Shown: piece after piece, positions 38,107-46,510 of the stretch
Numbering within the stretch: position 1 is the stretch's first letter
Layout: every line of letters begins with the position of its first letter
DNA from: Limosilactobacillus difficilis
Lineage (GTDB): Bacteria; Bacillota; Bacilli; Lactobacillales; Lactobacillaceae
NCBI RefSeq assembly: GCF_947387495.1
Contig: NZ_CANDNU010000011.1
Coordinates: 1 to 46,674, forward strand
Length of the DNA stretch: 46,674 nucleotides
Direction: 5' to 3'
Made by a program: the position numbers and the translations under genes
The notes under the pieces: generated by a model
The model's input: only the letters and a program-made list of their open reading frames with translations
Told to the model about the DNA's origin: nothing
The model's database searches: none

Positions 38107-38832
38107 CTAGGCAAGCGGCTTCTTGGCCGGGATGCCCGGGCGCCGCGGATATTTACCTAGCGTCTTGTCTACTTTCTTTACAACAATGATCTGGCGCGGC
38201 TCTCTTTCGATTGGCAGTGCCAGCTTAGCCACTTGCTGGACCTGGCCACCGAGCTGTTTAATCGCACCCTGAGCTGCGGCCAACTCATCCTCGCCCGCTG
38301 ATCCTTTGTAGGCAAGGAAAAGGCCGCCCACTTTCACCGCCGGCAAACAGAGCTCGCTGAGAACGCTCATCCGGGCTACCGCACGGGCGGTTACCAGGTC
38401 AAACGATTCGCGAGCAGCGCTTTTCTTGCCGGCAAAAGTCTCTGCCCGCTCATGCACCAGCTCCACGCCGGACAAACCAAGCTGATCCACCAGTTCACTC
38501 AGAAAATTGATCCGTTTTTGGAGTGAATCAACGATCGTCACCCTTAACTGGGGAAAGGCAATCTTTAATGGTAAGGAAGGGAAACCGGCACCAGCACCGA
38601 CATCGCAAATTCTTAGCGGGCTCGTCTGTAACTGGGGTACAACCAAGGCTCCCGTCAACGAATCATAAAAATGTTTGAGGTAGACCGCCGATTGCTCAGT
38701 AATCGCGGTCAGATTAACATGCTGGTTAACTGTCACCAATTGCCGATAATACAAAGCAAACTGTTGCAATTGCTCGGCATTTAAATCAATTTGGTGTTTC
38801 AGTAAGGTATTCCGAAATTCATCCGGATTCAT
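38107..38832 (-). CDS. rsmG: 16S rRNA (guanine-527-N7)-methyltransferase
   Basis: SAM-dependent methyltransferase (GidB). 241 residues. HVNLTAITE, CDVGAGAGFPSLPLKIAFP (SAM binding), LQKRINFL and RAVARM motifs are present. First gene of the rsmG-noc-parA-parB string that marks the origin region in Firmicutes. Its leader holds a GTGAAACA-N7-TGTTTCAC inverted repeat. Confidence 0.96.
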   Translation of the reverse strand: MNPDEFRNTLLKHQIDLNAEQLQQFALYYRQLVTVNQHVNLTAITEQSAVYLKHFYDSLTGALVVPQLQTSPLRICDVGAGAGFPSLPLKIAFPQLRVTIVDSLQKRINFLSELVDQLGLSGVELVHERAETFAGKKSAARESFDLVTARAVARMSVLSELCLPAVKVGGLFLAYKGSAGEDELAAAQGAIKQLGGQVQQVAKLALPIEREPRQIIVVKKVDKTLGKYPRRPGIPAKKPLA

Positions 38833-38849
38833 TCATTATCGCCCCTCTA

Positions 38850-38881
38850 TGTGAAACATTATGATTGTTTCACGTCAGTTC
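38850..38881. promoter_or_regulatory. Everted parS half-sites / hairpin before rsmG
   Basis: GTGAAACA (38851-38858) and TGTTTCAC (38866-38873) are separated by 7 bases. The second continues as TGTTTCACGT.., matching the first ten bases of parS before diverging. Could be a decayed parS or a leader hairpin of rsmG. Confidence 0.4.
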
Positions 38882-38943
38882 TACTTTACCCTAAACGGCA
38901 CTTGAATTCAACATTAGCGGGCCGATCAATCGACTAATAGGAA

Positions 38944-38983
38944 AAGGCTCCTAAGGTTGATAGAGCCGACCTTAGGAGCCTTG
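38944..38983 (-). terminator. Terminator of the LuxR-type regulator gene
   Basis: AAGGCTCCTAAGGT / ACCTTAGGAGCCTT stem of 14 pairs with an 11-base loop, followed by TTCC on the minus strand. Confidence 0.8.
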
Positions 38984-38994
38984 GTGAGAATTCA

Positions 38995-39777
38995 TTATGA
39001 TTGCTGCTTACAAGCCTGGGATAATTTGTAAAGCCGGGAAATTAGGGCACTGTGATTGTTCACTTTGAGTTTTGCATGCATATTTTCAATGTGTTTGTTG
39101 ACAGTGTATTTGCTAATATCTAACTCCCGCGCAATACCTTCGTTCGTCAATCCCCGCAAGAGCAGTGCTGCCACTTCCCATTCCCGGGGCGTCAAAACGT
39201 TCTTCACCGGTTGGGATGAATCGGTAGCCGATAAATTGCCGGTCACGTTGATATAAAAATTTCGAAAGAGGTTATTGATGTGTTTAAAGACAATATCAGC
39301 GGTCTCCATCTCATCATCAGTGTACTTCTGGCCATGAATGCGGCTGATAGCATAGATGGTCATCAATGTCCCTGAATCATCCCAGAGGCCGAAGCCCATC
39401 GACCATTTAATTCCCCGCAGTTCGGTCGCTTTGGCGAGGCCGTCCAGATGCATCTTTCGCAAATCTTCCGGGCCAATCATCATCCGTTGGCGTCCTGATA
39501 GCTTTTGGTAGACGATGTTACCCGCTTCTTGAATCGATTTGACGTCGCCCAGGCCAGTCCACACATAGTGGTCACTTAATTTATTGCCGACGCGGGCTCC
39601 TTCACCCCACTCGTCAATCCATTTAATTTTACCGTCAGGATGCAAAAAAATAACCATTCCCGTATCAAAGTTGAGCAGGCGAATCAAATTGTTAAGTACG
39701 AAGCGCGCTAATTGTTCGGGATCGGCAATTGCACCGCAATTGAGTACAAACCGATCGATCCTTTCATAATCTATCAT
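38995..39777 (-). CDS. LuxR-type transcriptional regulator with GAF-like sensor
   Basis: 260 residues from the ATG at 39777 (AGAGGG 9 bases upstream; the ATG at 39786 sits on the ribosome site). The N-terminal 170 residues look like a GAF-type ligand domain (PEQLARFVLNNLIRLLNFDTG.., MGFGLWDDSGTLMTIYAIS). The C-terminal 65 residues are a classical LuxR helix-turn-helix: LTPREWEVAALLLRGLTNEG and ISKYTVNKHIENMHAKL. Signal and targets unknown. Uncommon in lactobacilli, and stand-alone here. The upstream region has direct repeats that may be its own binding sites. Confidence 0.82.
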   Translation of the reverse strand: MIDYERIDRFVLNCGAIADPEQLARFVLNNLIRLLNFDTGMVIFLHPDGKIKWIDEWGEGARVGNKLSDHYVWTGLGDVKSIQEAGNIVYQKLSGRQRMMIGPEDLRKMHLDGLAKATELRGIKWSMGFGLWDDSGTLMTIYAISRIHGQKYTDDEMETADIVFKHINNLFRNFYINVTGNLSATDSSQPVKNVLTPREWEVAALLLRGLTNEGIARELDISKYTVNKHIENMHAKLKVNNHSALISRLYKLSQACKQQS

Positions 39778-40156
39778 TATAAGCATCCCTCTTTAAATAG
39801 TATCCTAGGCTACTACACACCAAGCTGTTATTGTAGAAAAATAGCTACCTATCAATGAATATTATATGCTATTTGTAGTACTTATCGTTCGCTTAAAATA
39901 GTAGTCAAAATCATTTGAATAGTACTTCTTACTAACTGTGTAAAGTAGACGCTCCCAAGAGCCCTAACTCTAAGCCCTCGTTTTTAGCAATGAGTACGTC
40001 AGTAGTTACCCACTGTACTTAGTTAATAATAACACATACTCAATTATCTGGCCCGAAATATCCGGACAGCCACCAGCAAAATCACCCCATCAGCGACCAA
40101 TTAATTTCAAAAAGCGGAATTTTACCACTGATTGCCCTTCATCGTTCGCCGCTAAT
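39778..40156. promoter_or_regulatory. AT-rich regulatory region of the LuxR-type gene
   Basis: About 380 bases without a gene. Minus-strand TATAAT (39861-39866) has no good -35, suggesting activator dependence. Direct repeats ATTTGTAGTACTT (39871-39883) and ATTTGAATAGTACTT (39913-39927) lie just upstream; further TAGTA motifs occur at about 39798 and 39900. The part beyond 39950 shows no clear signal. Confidence 0.45.
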
Positions 40157-40190
40157 TAAAAAGGCTTGGCCGCCGCAGCTAGCCAAGCCC
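40157..40190 (-). terminator. Terminator of the nucleoside hydrolase gene
   Basis: GGCTTGGC(TAGCTGCGGCG)GCCAAGCC stem followed by TTTTT on the minus strand, about 20 bases after the stop. Confidence 0.8.
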
Positions 40191-40210
40191 CCTGATTTTA
40201 TAGTTTTGCT

Positions 40211-41128
40211 TTACATCTTAATCTTGCTAACCTCATCTAAGAACCACTTATTGAAGTAATCAGCATCAATGTCGACGCAAACCTTTGCGTTTGTCTTGCC
40301 ATCATGGTAAGCACCACGAATGTCGCCGACCAGCGCACCGATGGCCGGGCCATCAGTTTGGACATCCACCCACATGTCCTTCGTCTTAATCGCTTCAGGA
40401 TGCAGGAGGTAGAAGATCGTGTTGACATCGTGCATCGGCCGGCCGGTGTTACTGCCGTCATTGTAATGAGTGATCAGCCCGTGCAGCATCTTCCCAGCTT
40501 CGTTCATCTGACCCAGCTTTTCAATTGTTTCAGCCGTCAGCAATGCCTTCAGCGTGATGTCCAGGCCAACGGTAACGATCGGAATACCGGAATTGTACAT
40601 GATCTTGGCAGCATCCGGGTCGGTAAAGACGTTGAACTCGGCAGTACTAGTCATGTTACCGCCGGAAAGGGAGCCGCCCATCGCAACAATTTGCTTAATG
40701 TGAGACTTCACTTCAGGATATTCACTGAAGAGCAGGGCGATGTTAGTGTAGGAACCAGTTGGCACCAGGGTGATCTGGTCTTCAGCCATGATCGCATCGT
40801 GAAGTGCTTCGACGGCCGACTTATCAATAGCGTGGCCGTAATCGTTGCCAAAGTCGTAACCAGGCATCCCCGATTCGCCGTGAATGCGGGCCGCATCTTC
40901 GAATGGTTTGATCAGCGGCTGTTCAGCCCCGGCAGCTACCGGGATCTGGCCGCTCTTTCCAAAGAAGTGGACGATCTTTAGGGCATTAATCGTCGTCTTG
41001 TCGACGGTTACGTTCCCGGCCACAGTCGTCACCAGTTTCAGATCGATCTGCGGATCATTGATTGCCATCGTCAAAGCAGCAGCATCATCGATCCCCGGGT
41101 CAGTGTCCATAATAATTTTAGTTGCCAC
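40211..41128 (-). CDS. Nucleoside hydrolase (IunH/Rih family)
   Basis: Cleaves the N-glycosidic bond of ribonucleosides to base and ribose. 305 residues. N-terminal DTDPGIDDAAAL (calcium-binding Asp cluster, 8-19), VTTVAGNVTVDKTTINAL, VPTGSYTNIALLF, GGSLSGGNMTSTAEFN and VHDVNTIFYLL-like His-Asp near the C-terminus (MHDVNTIFYL). GTG start with GAGGAGG. Downstream of nupC: uptake followed by hydrolysis. Specificity (inosine/uridine versus broad) cannot be told. Confidence 0.93.
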   Translation of the reverse strand: MATKIIMDTDPGIDDAAALTMAINDPQIDLKLVTTVAGNVTVDKTTINALKIVHFFGKSGQIPVAAGAEQPLIKPFEDAARIHGESGMPGYDFGNDYGHAIDKSAVEALHDAIMAEDQITLVPTGSYTNIALLFSEYPEVKSHIKQIVAMGGSLSGGNMTSTAEFNVFTDPDAAKIMYNSGIPIVTVGLDITLKALLTAETIEKLGQMNEAGKMLHGLITHYNDGSNTGRPMHDVNTIFYLLHPEAIKTKDMWVDVQTDGPAIGALVGDIRGAYHDGKTNAKVCVDIDADYFNKWFLDEVSKIKM

Positions 41129-41173
41129 AGTAATTCCTCCTCAATTATGTAATCGCTTTAAATTACTTGTGTA

Positions 41174-41214
41174 GAAAAAGGGGCTTAGTGGGCAAGAATG
41201 CCGCTTCGCCCCTC
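41174..41214 (-). terminator. Attenuating hairpin between nupC and the nucleoside hydrolase gene
   Basis: Minus strand GGGGC ... GCCCC followed by TTTTT, about 10 bases after the nupC stop and 45 before the hydrolase start. The short stem suggests partial termination. Confidence 0.6.
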
Positions 41215-41224
41215 AAATTAACTT

Positions 41225-42430
41225 TTACCAAACAAAGAGTCCAACAAAGGCAGCTGACAGCAGCGATACCAGGATCCCTGACAGCAGCAGGTAGCCAACG
41301 TTTTGGGAAATGTAGTCGTTGTGTTCTTTACCAACCAAGCCCTTGAAGGCACCGATGATCATCCCTAAGGTCCCGAAGTTGGCGAAGGAAGTGACGAAAG
41401 TCGTCAGAACAGCAACCAAGTGCGGGCTCATTGAGGCAATCTTGCCAGTAACGGAACCCATGACAACGAATTCGTTAGTAACCAGCTTCATCCCCATTTG
41501 CTGTGACAGGAACCATGCTTGGTGAACAGGCAGCCCCAACAGCCATGAGAATGGGAACATTACGACACCCAAGATGCTTTCCAGCGACAGTGGCTTCCAG
41601 AACAGACCAAGGATCTTGTCGATCAGGGCAGCCAAAGCAACGAAGGCGATGACGTTGGCAATGATGATCAAGATCAGCCGACCGGCACCCAGAATCGAGT
41701 CACCCAGGAAGGAGAAGAATGGTTCCTTCTTGCCGCTGTCACCTTGGTTACCAACCTTTTCAATCGTGTCGTCTTCTGGTGCAACCGTTACCGGGTTCAA
41801 CAAACTAGTAGCGATCAGCGAGTTGACAATGTTAATCGGCACCGCCGTCAAAATGAAACGGGCAGGCATCATTTGAATATAAGAACCAAGAATCGAAGCC
41901 GTCACACAAGACATTGACATCATGGCCAAGGTCAAGTCACGTTCCTTCGACATCTTCCGTAATTGCATCCCAGAAACAGCCAGAACTTCAGTGTTGCCTA
42001 AGAACATCATTTCAACAGCAAAGAATGATTCGAACTTCGGCTGACCAGTAATGAAGGAAAGTCCACGGCCGATCCACTTGATAATCCACGGCAGTAAGCC
42101 AATGTAAGTCAAAATGTCGAATAGTGGAACAATCATCAGAATTGGCATCAGTGCGGAACAGATGAAGTTCAGATTCTTCGGATCGTACCACTTGCCAAGG
42201 GCGAACACCGTCCCCTTAGCGGAAACATCAACAATCCAAACGAAACCGTCAGCAGCGGCCTTAACACCAGCCCGGCCAGCTGCCGATGAGGTCAAGAACC
42301 ACGCAAGCAAGAGGTTCAGAACAATCATAATCCCAATGGCTTTCCAATGAATGTGCTTGCGGTCCTTAGAAAAGAGGACCCCGATTGCCAGAAAGACAAC
42401 CAGACCAATGATATTGATTAAAAGATACAT
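41225..42430 (-). CDS. nupC: NupC-family nucleoside transporter (CNT)
   Basis: Concentrative proton-linked nucleoside importer, 401 residues with about ten helices. Family motifs: FICSALMPILMIVPLFDILTY, FESFFAVEMMFLGNTEVLA, SCVTASILGSYI and VTNEFVVMGSVTGKI (the Q/E-type nucleoside-binding segments), FVTSFANFGTLGM near the C-terminus. ATG at 42430 with AAAGGTG. A TTGACG promoter and an 18-bp perfect palindrome lie upstream. Confidence 0.93.
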   Translation of the reverse strand: MYLLINIIGLVVFLAIGVLFSKDRKHIHWKAIGIMIVLNLLLAWFLTSSAAGRAGVKAAADGFVWIVDVSAKGTVFALGKWYDPKNLNFICSALMPILMIVPLFDILTYIGLLPWIIKWIGRGLSFITGQPKFESFFAVEMMFLGNTEVLAVSGMQLRKMSKERDLTLAMMSMSCVTASILGSYIQMMPARFILTAVPINIVNSLIATSLLNPVTVAPEDDTIEKVGNQGDSGKKEPFFSFLGDSILGAGRLILIIIANVIAFVALAALIDKILGLFWKPLSLESILGVVMFPFSWLLGLPVHQAWFLSQQMGMKLVTNEFVVMGSVTGKIASMSPHLVAVLTTFVTSFANFGTLGMIIGAFKGLVGKEHNDYISQNVGYLLLSGILVSLLSAAFVGLFVW

Positions 42431-42513
42431 GATCTTAACACCTTTCTATAAATGCTGTTCCTTTGGCAAGATAAATTGAAGAATAATTGCATCATACCTC
42501 TGTGAACTTAATA

Positions 42514-42542
42514 AAATTTACAATTTAAATATACCGCGTCAA
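42514..42542 (-). promoter_or_regulatory. nupC promoter candidate
   Basis: -35 TTGACG (42537-42542) with an AT-rich -10 region (AAATTT/TAAATT at about 42514-42521). The -10 is poor. Confidence 0.4.
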
Positions 42543-42549
42543 CACTGCT

Positions 42550-42567
42550 TTGTAAAACCTTTTACAA
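42550..42567. promoter_or_regulatory. 18-bp palindromic operator candidate before nupC
   Basis: TTGTAAAACCTTTTACAA: two perfect 8-base arms around a CC centre, placed 8 bases upstream of the -35 box. Not a cre (no central CG). Looks like an operator for a dimeric regulator. Confidence 0.55.
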
Positions 42568-42624
42568 GAATTCTCTCCCTTAAATACCAAGTGAAAGCCG
42601 ACCGTTGCTGATTCCATACCAATT

Positions 42625-42667
42625 TAAAAAAAGTCCAGCCAAGCCTTGCGGGGCTTTACTGGACTCA
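42625..42667 (-). terminator. Terminator of the amino acid permease gene
   Basis: AGTCCAG ... CTGGACTTTTTTT stem with internal AAGCC/GGCTT pairs and a long U-tract on the minus strand. Confidence 0.85.
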
Positions 42668-42673
42668 ACCAAT

Positions 42674-44035
42674 TTATTTTGCTCGTGATTTTTTCAACAA
42701 CGGGTAAGCAATGAACAGAACGATGAACCAGATAACTGAGATAATCAAGGACGTCCGCGTCGACGCGTCAAACAAGAGCACGATGAGGACGGCGCAGAAA
42801 AAGATTAAGGTCAGCCAGCTGGTCAGCGGGTAACCAGGCATCTTAAAGGCAGCCAGGCCCGCAGGATTTTGACGCCGGTATTGGATGTGGCACCAGAGGA
42901 TGATCAGCCAGACAAAGACGAAGTTGATCGTTGACACCCCGGAGACAATATTGAAGATTCCAGCCGGCATGATGTAGTTCAAAATCACGATGATAAAGAG
43001 GATCGCTGAAGAGAACTGCAGGGCTGCGTTCGGAACCGCCTTATTGCTCAGCTTGGTGAACCGTTGCGGGGCGTTCCCACCTGCCGCCAACGAATAGAGC
43101 GACCGGCTCGTACTGAAGATGGAACTATTGGTTGCTGATAAGGCGGCGGTCAAGACAACGAAGTTCAAAATGCCGGCAGCTCCGGTAATACCAATCGCCT
43201 TGAAGACCTGAACAAAAGGACTGGACGACGTGACGATCTGATTCCACGGGTAAACCGACATAATCGCGATCATTGAACCGATGTAAAACAGTCCGATTCG
43301 TACAGGAAGAGCATTGATGGCCTTTGGAATATCACGTTGTGGATTCTTGGTTTCCCCCGCGGTTAAACCGACCATTTCAATGCCGACGAAGGCAAAGACA
43401 ACCATCTGGAAGGACATCAAAAAGCCGAAGGGACCGGTCGGAAAAAAGCCGCCGTGACTGACTAAGTTGGCAAAGCTGGCGTAGTTGCCGCCCGCAACGT
43501 GTGTGTGAAGCAGCACCATAGCCAAACCGATAACGATCAAAGCCAGGATAGCTAGCACTTTGATCATTGAAAAGGCACTTTCGAATTCCCCAAAAAGCCC
43601 GACGTTAATCATATTAATCAGCATCAGCAGAACAATGATCACCAGCGGCCCGATCCACTGGGGTAAGTTCGGGAACCAGTAACGGAGGTAAATCCCCGTC
43701 GCGGTCAAGTCGGCCATCGCCAAGCTCAACCAGCATGACCAGTATGTCCAACCGGTAATGAACTCCATCCGGTCACCCAAATACTGCTTAACGAAGTCGA
43801 TAAACGAATGCTTGCTGGTGTCGGACATGATCAGTTCACCGAGTGCCCGCATCATAAAGAAACAAAAAATCCCGACAATTAAATAGGACAGGATAATGGA
43901 TGGTCCGGCCTTGCGAATCGCACTGCCGGATCCCAGAAACAGTCCGGTCCCGATCGCACCACCGATGGCGATCATCGTAATGTGCCTGCTCTTCAGCGAG
44001 CGCGATAGTTTCTGTTGTTGTTCTTGATCTGCCAT
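42674..44035 (-). CDS. Amino acid permease (APC superfamily, AAT family)
   Basis: Proton-coupled amino acid importer, 453 residues, 12 helices. N-terminal RSLKSRHITMIAIGGAIGTG and LGSGSAIRKAGPSIILSYLI are the AAT consensus; FVGIEMVGLTAGETKNPQRD lies in the loop after helix 6. The ATG at 44035 has AAAGGAGG; the longer frame to 44179 reads through the T-box and is not real. Resembles CycA-like and aromatic permeases. Control by a T-box whose likely specifier is UGG makes tryptophan the best guess, not certain. Confidence 0.9.
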   Translation of the reverse strand: MADQEQQQKLSRSLKSRHITMIAIGGAIGTGLFLGSGSAIRKAGPSIILSYLIVGIFCFFMMRALGELIMSDTSKHSFIDFVKQYLGDRMEFITGWTYWSCWLSLAMADLTATGIYLRYWFPNLPQWIGPLVIIVLLMLINMINVGLFGEFESAFSMIKVLAILALIVIGLAMVLLHTHVAGGNYASFANLVSHGGFFPTGPFGFLMSFQMVVFAFVGIEMVGLTAGETKNPQRDIPKAINALPVRIGLFYIGSMIAIMSVYPWNQIVTSSSPFVQVFKAIGITGAAGILNFVVLTAALSATNSSIFSTSRSLYSLAAGGNAPQRFTKLSNKAVPNAALQFSSAILFIIVILNYIMPAGIFNIVSGVSTINFVFVWLIILWCHIQYRRQNPAGLAAFKMPGYPLTSWLTLIFFCAVLIVLLFDASTRTSLIISVIWFIVLFIAYPLLKKSRAK

Positions 44036-44055
44036 GTAGAGACCTCCTTTGATTA

Positions 44056-44236
44056 AAACAAAAAACGCCCCTGGTTCAACATACCAGGGACGTTCTTTCA
44101 ACGCGGTTCCACCCATCTTCGCGGCCATTGTGACCGCCTCGTCGGTTGATACTGGAACCACCCATTCCACAACTGCCATTTGGGATTTGGCTGCCTTTCA
44201 CCAATGTCAGCCTCGCTGCTCAATCCCTTAAGATTG
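44056..44236 (-). ncRNA. T-box leader of the amino acid permease gene (possible Trp specifier)
   Basis: Minus-strand leader with a Stem I region (GGGATT..AATCCC enclosing GGCTG..CAGCC), a GTGGAA-TGG segment that could present a UGG specifier, the antiterminator core GGGTGGAACCGCG (44099-44111) and a terminator GTCCCTGGT / ACCAGGGGC-TTTTTT (about 44056-44096). Binding of uncharged tRNA should favour read-through. Only the specifier codon is uncertain. Confidence 0.85.
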
Positions 44237-44242
44237 TTATTT

Positions 44243-44270
44243 ATTATACCTTGTTTTGTCTTATTGTCAA
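44243..44270 (-). promoter_or_regulatory. Promoter of the permease T-box transcript
   Basis: Consensus -35 TTGACA (44265-44270), 16-base spacer, consensus -10 TATAAT (44243-44248) on the minus strand. Confidence 0.85.
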
Positions 44271-44328
44271 ACGTTAGATAGCGTTTTCTTCATAAAAGTT
44301 CGTCTTTGGGAACAATTAACCGCCCTAG

Positions 44329-44357
44329 TTGACAAAGAGGCGGCGGGGTGACAAAAT
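44329..44357 (+). promoter_or_regulatory. Promoter of the tyrS T-box transcript
   Basis: TTGACA (44329-44334) with CAAAAT (44352-44357) after 17 bases. Confidence 0.6.
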
Positions 44358-44364
44358 AATGCCA

Positions 44365-44574
44365 GATTAATAATTGGTGTGACGAAGGGCCCCTAGTAGG
44401 CACGTGTTCCCCGTTCTCAGAGAGTTGGCCGGCTGGAAACCAACACAGAGCACGTTGCTGAATTACTCCCTTCTTGTTCGTCACATACAAGACAGAGGTA
44501 CGTTTAACGTACGAAGCTGGGTGGTACCACGAGTTTTCGTCCCAGGGTTGAGCAATCAGCCCCGGGATTTTTTA
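44365..44574 (+). ncRNA. Tyrosine T-box leader of tyrS
   Basis: Stem I contains AGAGAG and the specifier UAC (Tyr) within GAATTACTCCC (about 44459-44469). The antiterminator core GGGTGGTACCACG lies at 44519-44531, and the terminator TCCCAGGG / CCCCGGGA-TTTTTT at about 44540-44573. Uncharged tRNA-Tyr should switch on tyrS. Confidence 0.92.
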
Positions 44575-44595
44575 GTCACTGAGGAGGAAATAAAA

Positions 44596-45852
44596 ATGGA
44601 CATTATCGAAGATTTAAAATGGCGCGGCGCAATTAACCAGACGACCGACCAAGAAGGCCTGGAAAAACTGGTCCAGGATAAGCACATCGGTCTTTACTGC
44701 GGGGTTGACCCGACGGGTGACAGTCTCCACATCGGTCACTTAATCCCCTTCATGCTGCTCAAACGCTTCCAGCTGGCGGGCCACCATCCGGTCATCGTCA
44801 TCGGTGGAGGAACTGGGGCTATCGGTGATCCTTCCGGCAAGAAATCCGAACGGGTATTGCAGACGATGGACCAGGTCAAGCATAACGAACAGTGCTTAAC
44901 GGAACAGATGACTAAATTGTTCGGAACTGACAACTTCACAATCGTCAACAACCGCGACTGGTTAGGCCAGATCAGCCTGCTCGACTTCCTGCGCGATTAT
45001 GGCAAGCTCTTTAATGTCAACACCATGATCCACAAGGAAATCGTGGCGAGCCGGCTGGAAGTAGGGATCTCCTTCACTGAATTTACCTACCAGATTCTCC
45101 AGTCAATTGACTTCCTCCACCTCTATCAAAAAGAAAACGTGCAATTGCAGGTCGGCGGGGCCGATCAATGGGGCAACATTACCGACGGGATCGATCTGAT
45201 TCACAAGGTCGAAGGTTCTAAGGCCCAGGCTTACGGCTTGACCATCCCGCTGATGCTGAAGGCTGACGGAACCAAGTTCGGGAAGACTGCCGGCGGCGCC
45301 GTTTGGCTCGACCCGAAGAAGACCTCTCCGTACGAGTTCTACCAATTCTGGATCAACCAGGATGACCGTGACGTCGTCAAATACTTGAAGTACTTTACCT
45401 TCCTGAGCCACGACGAAATCGCGGCTCTGGCAGAGAAGGTCAAGAAGGAACCATGGAAGCGGGAAGCCCAACGCCGCCTAGCCGAAGAAGTTACCAAATT
45501 CGTCCACGGCGAAAAAGGGCTCAAGGAAGCCCAACGCATCACCAAGAGCCTCTTCTCCGGTGATATCGCTGATCTTAGCGCCGACGAAATTGAACAAGGG
45601 ATGAAGAACATGCCGTCCGCCAACGTCAGCGCCGAGAAGAAGAACATCGTCCTCTGGTTAGTGGATGACACTAAGTTCGAACCTTCCCGTCGGCAAGCAC
45701 GGCAGGACATCACAAACGGCGCGATCCGCATCAACGGCGAAAAAGTCACCGACGTCGATGCCGAGATCGACCCAGCGAGTCACTTCGACGGCAAGTTTGT
45801 CGTTGTCCGTAAAGGAAAGAAGCACTACTTCTTAGCTCGCGTCACTAAGTAA
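44596..45852 (+). CDS. tyrS: Tyrosine-tRNA ligase
   Basis: Class I aminoacyl-tRNA synthetase, 418 residues. HIGH motif at 45-48, the KMSKS-equivalent KFGKT at 227-231, tyrosine-binding YQILQSIDFLHLY and GGADQWGNI. The C-terminal S4 RNA-binding domain holds RQARQDITNGAIRING. The ATG at 44596 with GAGGAGG follows the T-box terminator; the longer frame from 44404 is leader. Confidence 0.97.
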   Translation: MDIIEDLKWRGAINQTTDQEGLEKLVQDKHIGLYCGVDPTGDSLHIGHLIPFMLLKRFQLAGHHPVIVIGGGTGAIGDPSGKKSERVLQTMDQVKHNEQCLTEQMTKLFGTDNFTIVNNRDWLGQISLLDFLRDYGKLFNVNTMIHKEIVASRLEVGISFTEFTYQILQSIDFLHLYQKENVQLQVGGADQWGNITDGIDLIHKVEGSKAQAYGLTIPLMLKADGTKFGKTAGGAVWLDPKKTSPYEFYQFWINQDDRDVVKYLKYFTFLSHDEIAALAEKVKKEPWKREAQRRLAEEVTKFVHGEKGLKEAQRITKSLFSGDIADLSADEIEQGMKNMPSANVSAEKKNIVLWLVDDTKFEPSRRQARQDITNGAIRINGEKVTDVDAEIDPASHFDGKFVVVRKGKKHYFLARVTK

Positions 45853-45871
45853 CCAATTTTTCTTAAACAGT

Positions 45872-45909
45872 AAAACCGCTAGTGCCGGCTTGGCATTAGC
45901 GGTTTTTTG
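45872..45909 (+). terminator. Terminator of tyrS
   Basis: AAAACCGCTA(G)TGCC / GGCATTAGCGGTTTTTT stem with GGCTT loop, 20 bases after the stop. Confidence 0.9.
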
Positions 45910-46078
45910 GGTACTTAGTCCGTGGAGAGAGTTAACTTATCATTAATGTGCTCAACGTTGATTGCTACGCTTTTTTGAATTTGGGCAAGGAAACACGTTC
46001 TTTTAGGGGCGCGATGAATTGCCCTACTTTTTGGCCGTATGTCATATGGATGACCTATAATGTGATATGATTGTGGGT

Positions 46079-46510
46079 ATGAAAGACATAAACAGACTTA
46101 CATATGGGAGGACATCAGTCTACAATCTGAATTACCATATCATTTGGGGAACTAAATACCGTAACAAGGTTCTAAAAGGTCATATTGAGGAGGTATTTAA
46201 ACGTTTAGTAAATGAAATTGCTAAACAATATGGCTTTAAGATTGCTCATTTGGAAATCGGTAAAGATGATCATGTTCACCTATTAGTCAGCGCACCACCC
46301 AAACTATCAGTTACTAATATTGTTCGTTGGCTTAAAGGAATTACGGCATATCAGTTATTCCGCCAATGTCCAGAACTAAAAAACAGCTATTGGAAACGAC
46401 AAGGACGACACTTGTGGTCGCCTAATTACTACGTAGAAAGCATTGGTGCCGTTAATGAGCAAGCTGTTGCTAAGTATATTGACGATCAGCGTAAAAAGGA
46501 GGTGAAATGA
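46079..46510 (+). CDS. tnpA: IS200/IS605 transposase TnpA (Y1 HUH)
   Basis: Single-strand DNA transposase, 143 residues from ATG 46079 (an ATG at 46067 would add four residues). HUH motif HVH at 65-67 in KDDHVHLLVS and the catalytic Tyr in SPNYYVES (Tyr117, then YV). Normal length, intact, no frameshift. The ribosome site is weak, as usual for these elements. Directly followed by tnpB. Confidence 0.94.
   Translation: MKDINRLTYGRTSVYNLNYHIIWGTKYRNKVLKGHIEEVFKRLVNEIAKQYGFKIAHLEIGKDDHVHLLVSAPPKLSVTNIVRWLKGITAYQLFRQCPELKNSYWKRQGRHLWSPNYYVESIGAVNEQAVAKYIDDQRKKEVK

Noticed and set aside
38351-38480. Additional full parS sites elsewhere near rsmG-noc-parAB
   Set aside because: I looked by eye for TGTTNCACGTGAAACA and found only half-matches besides the purM site; CACGTG cores elsewhere (for example 6447, 20173, 44401) lack the flanking arms.
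42674-44179. Long form of the amino acid permease
   Set aside because: The extra 48 codons translate the T-box leader; the ATG at 44035 has a strong ribosome site and the family N-terminus.
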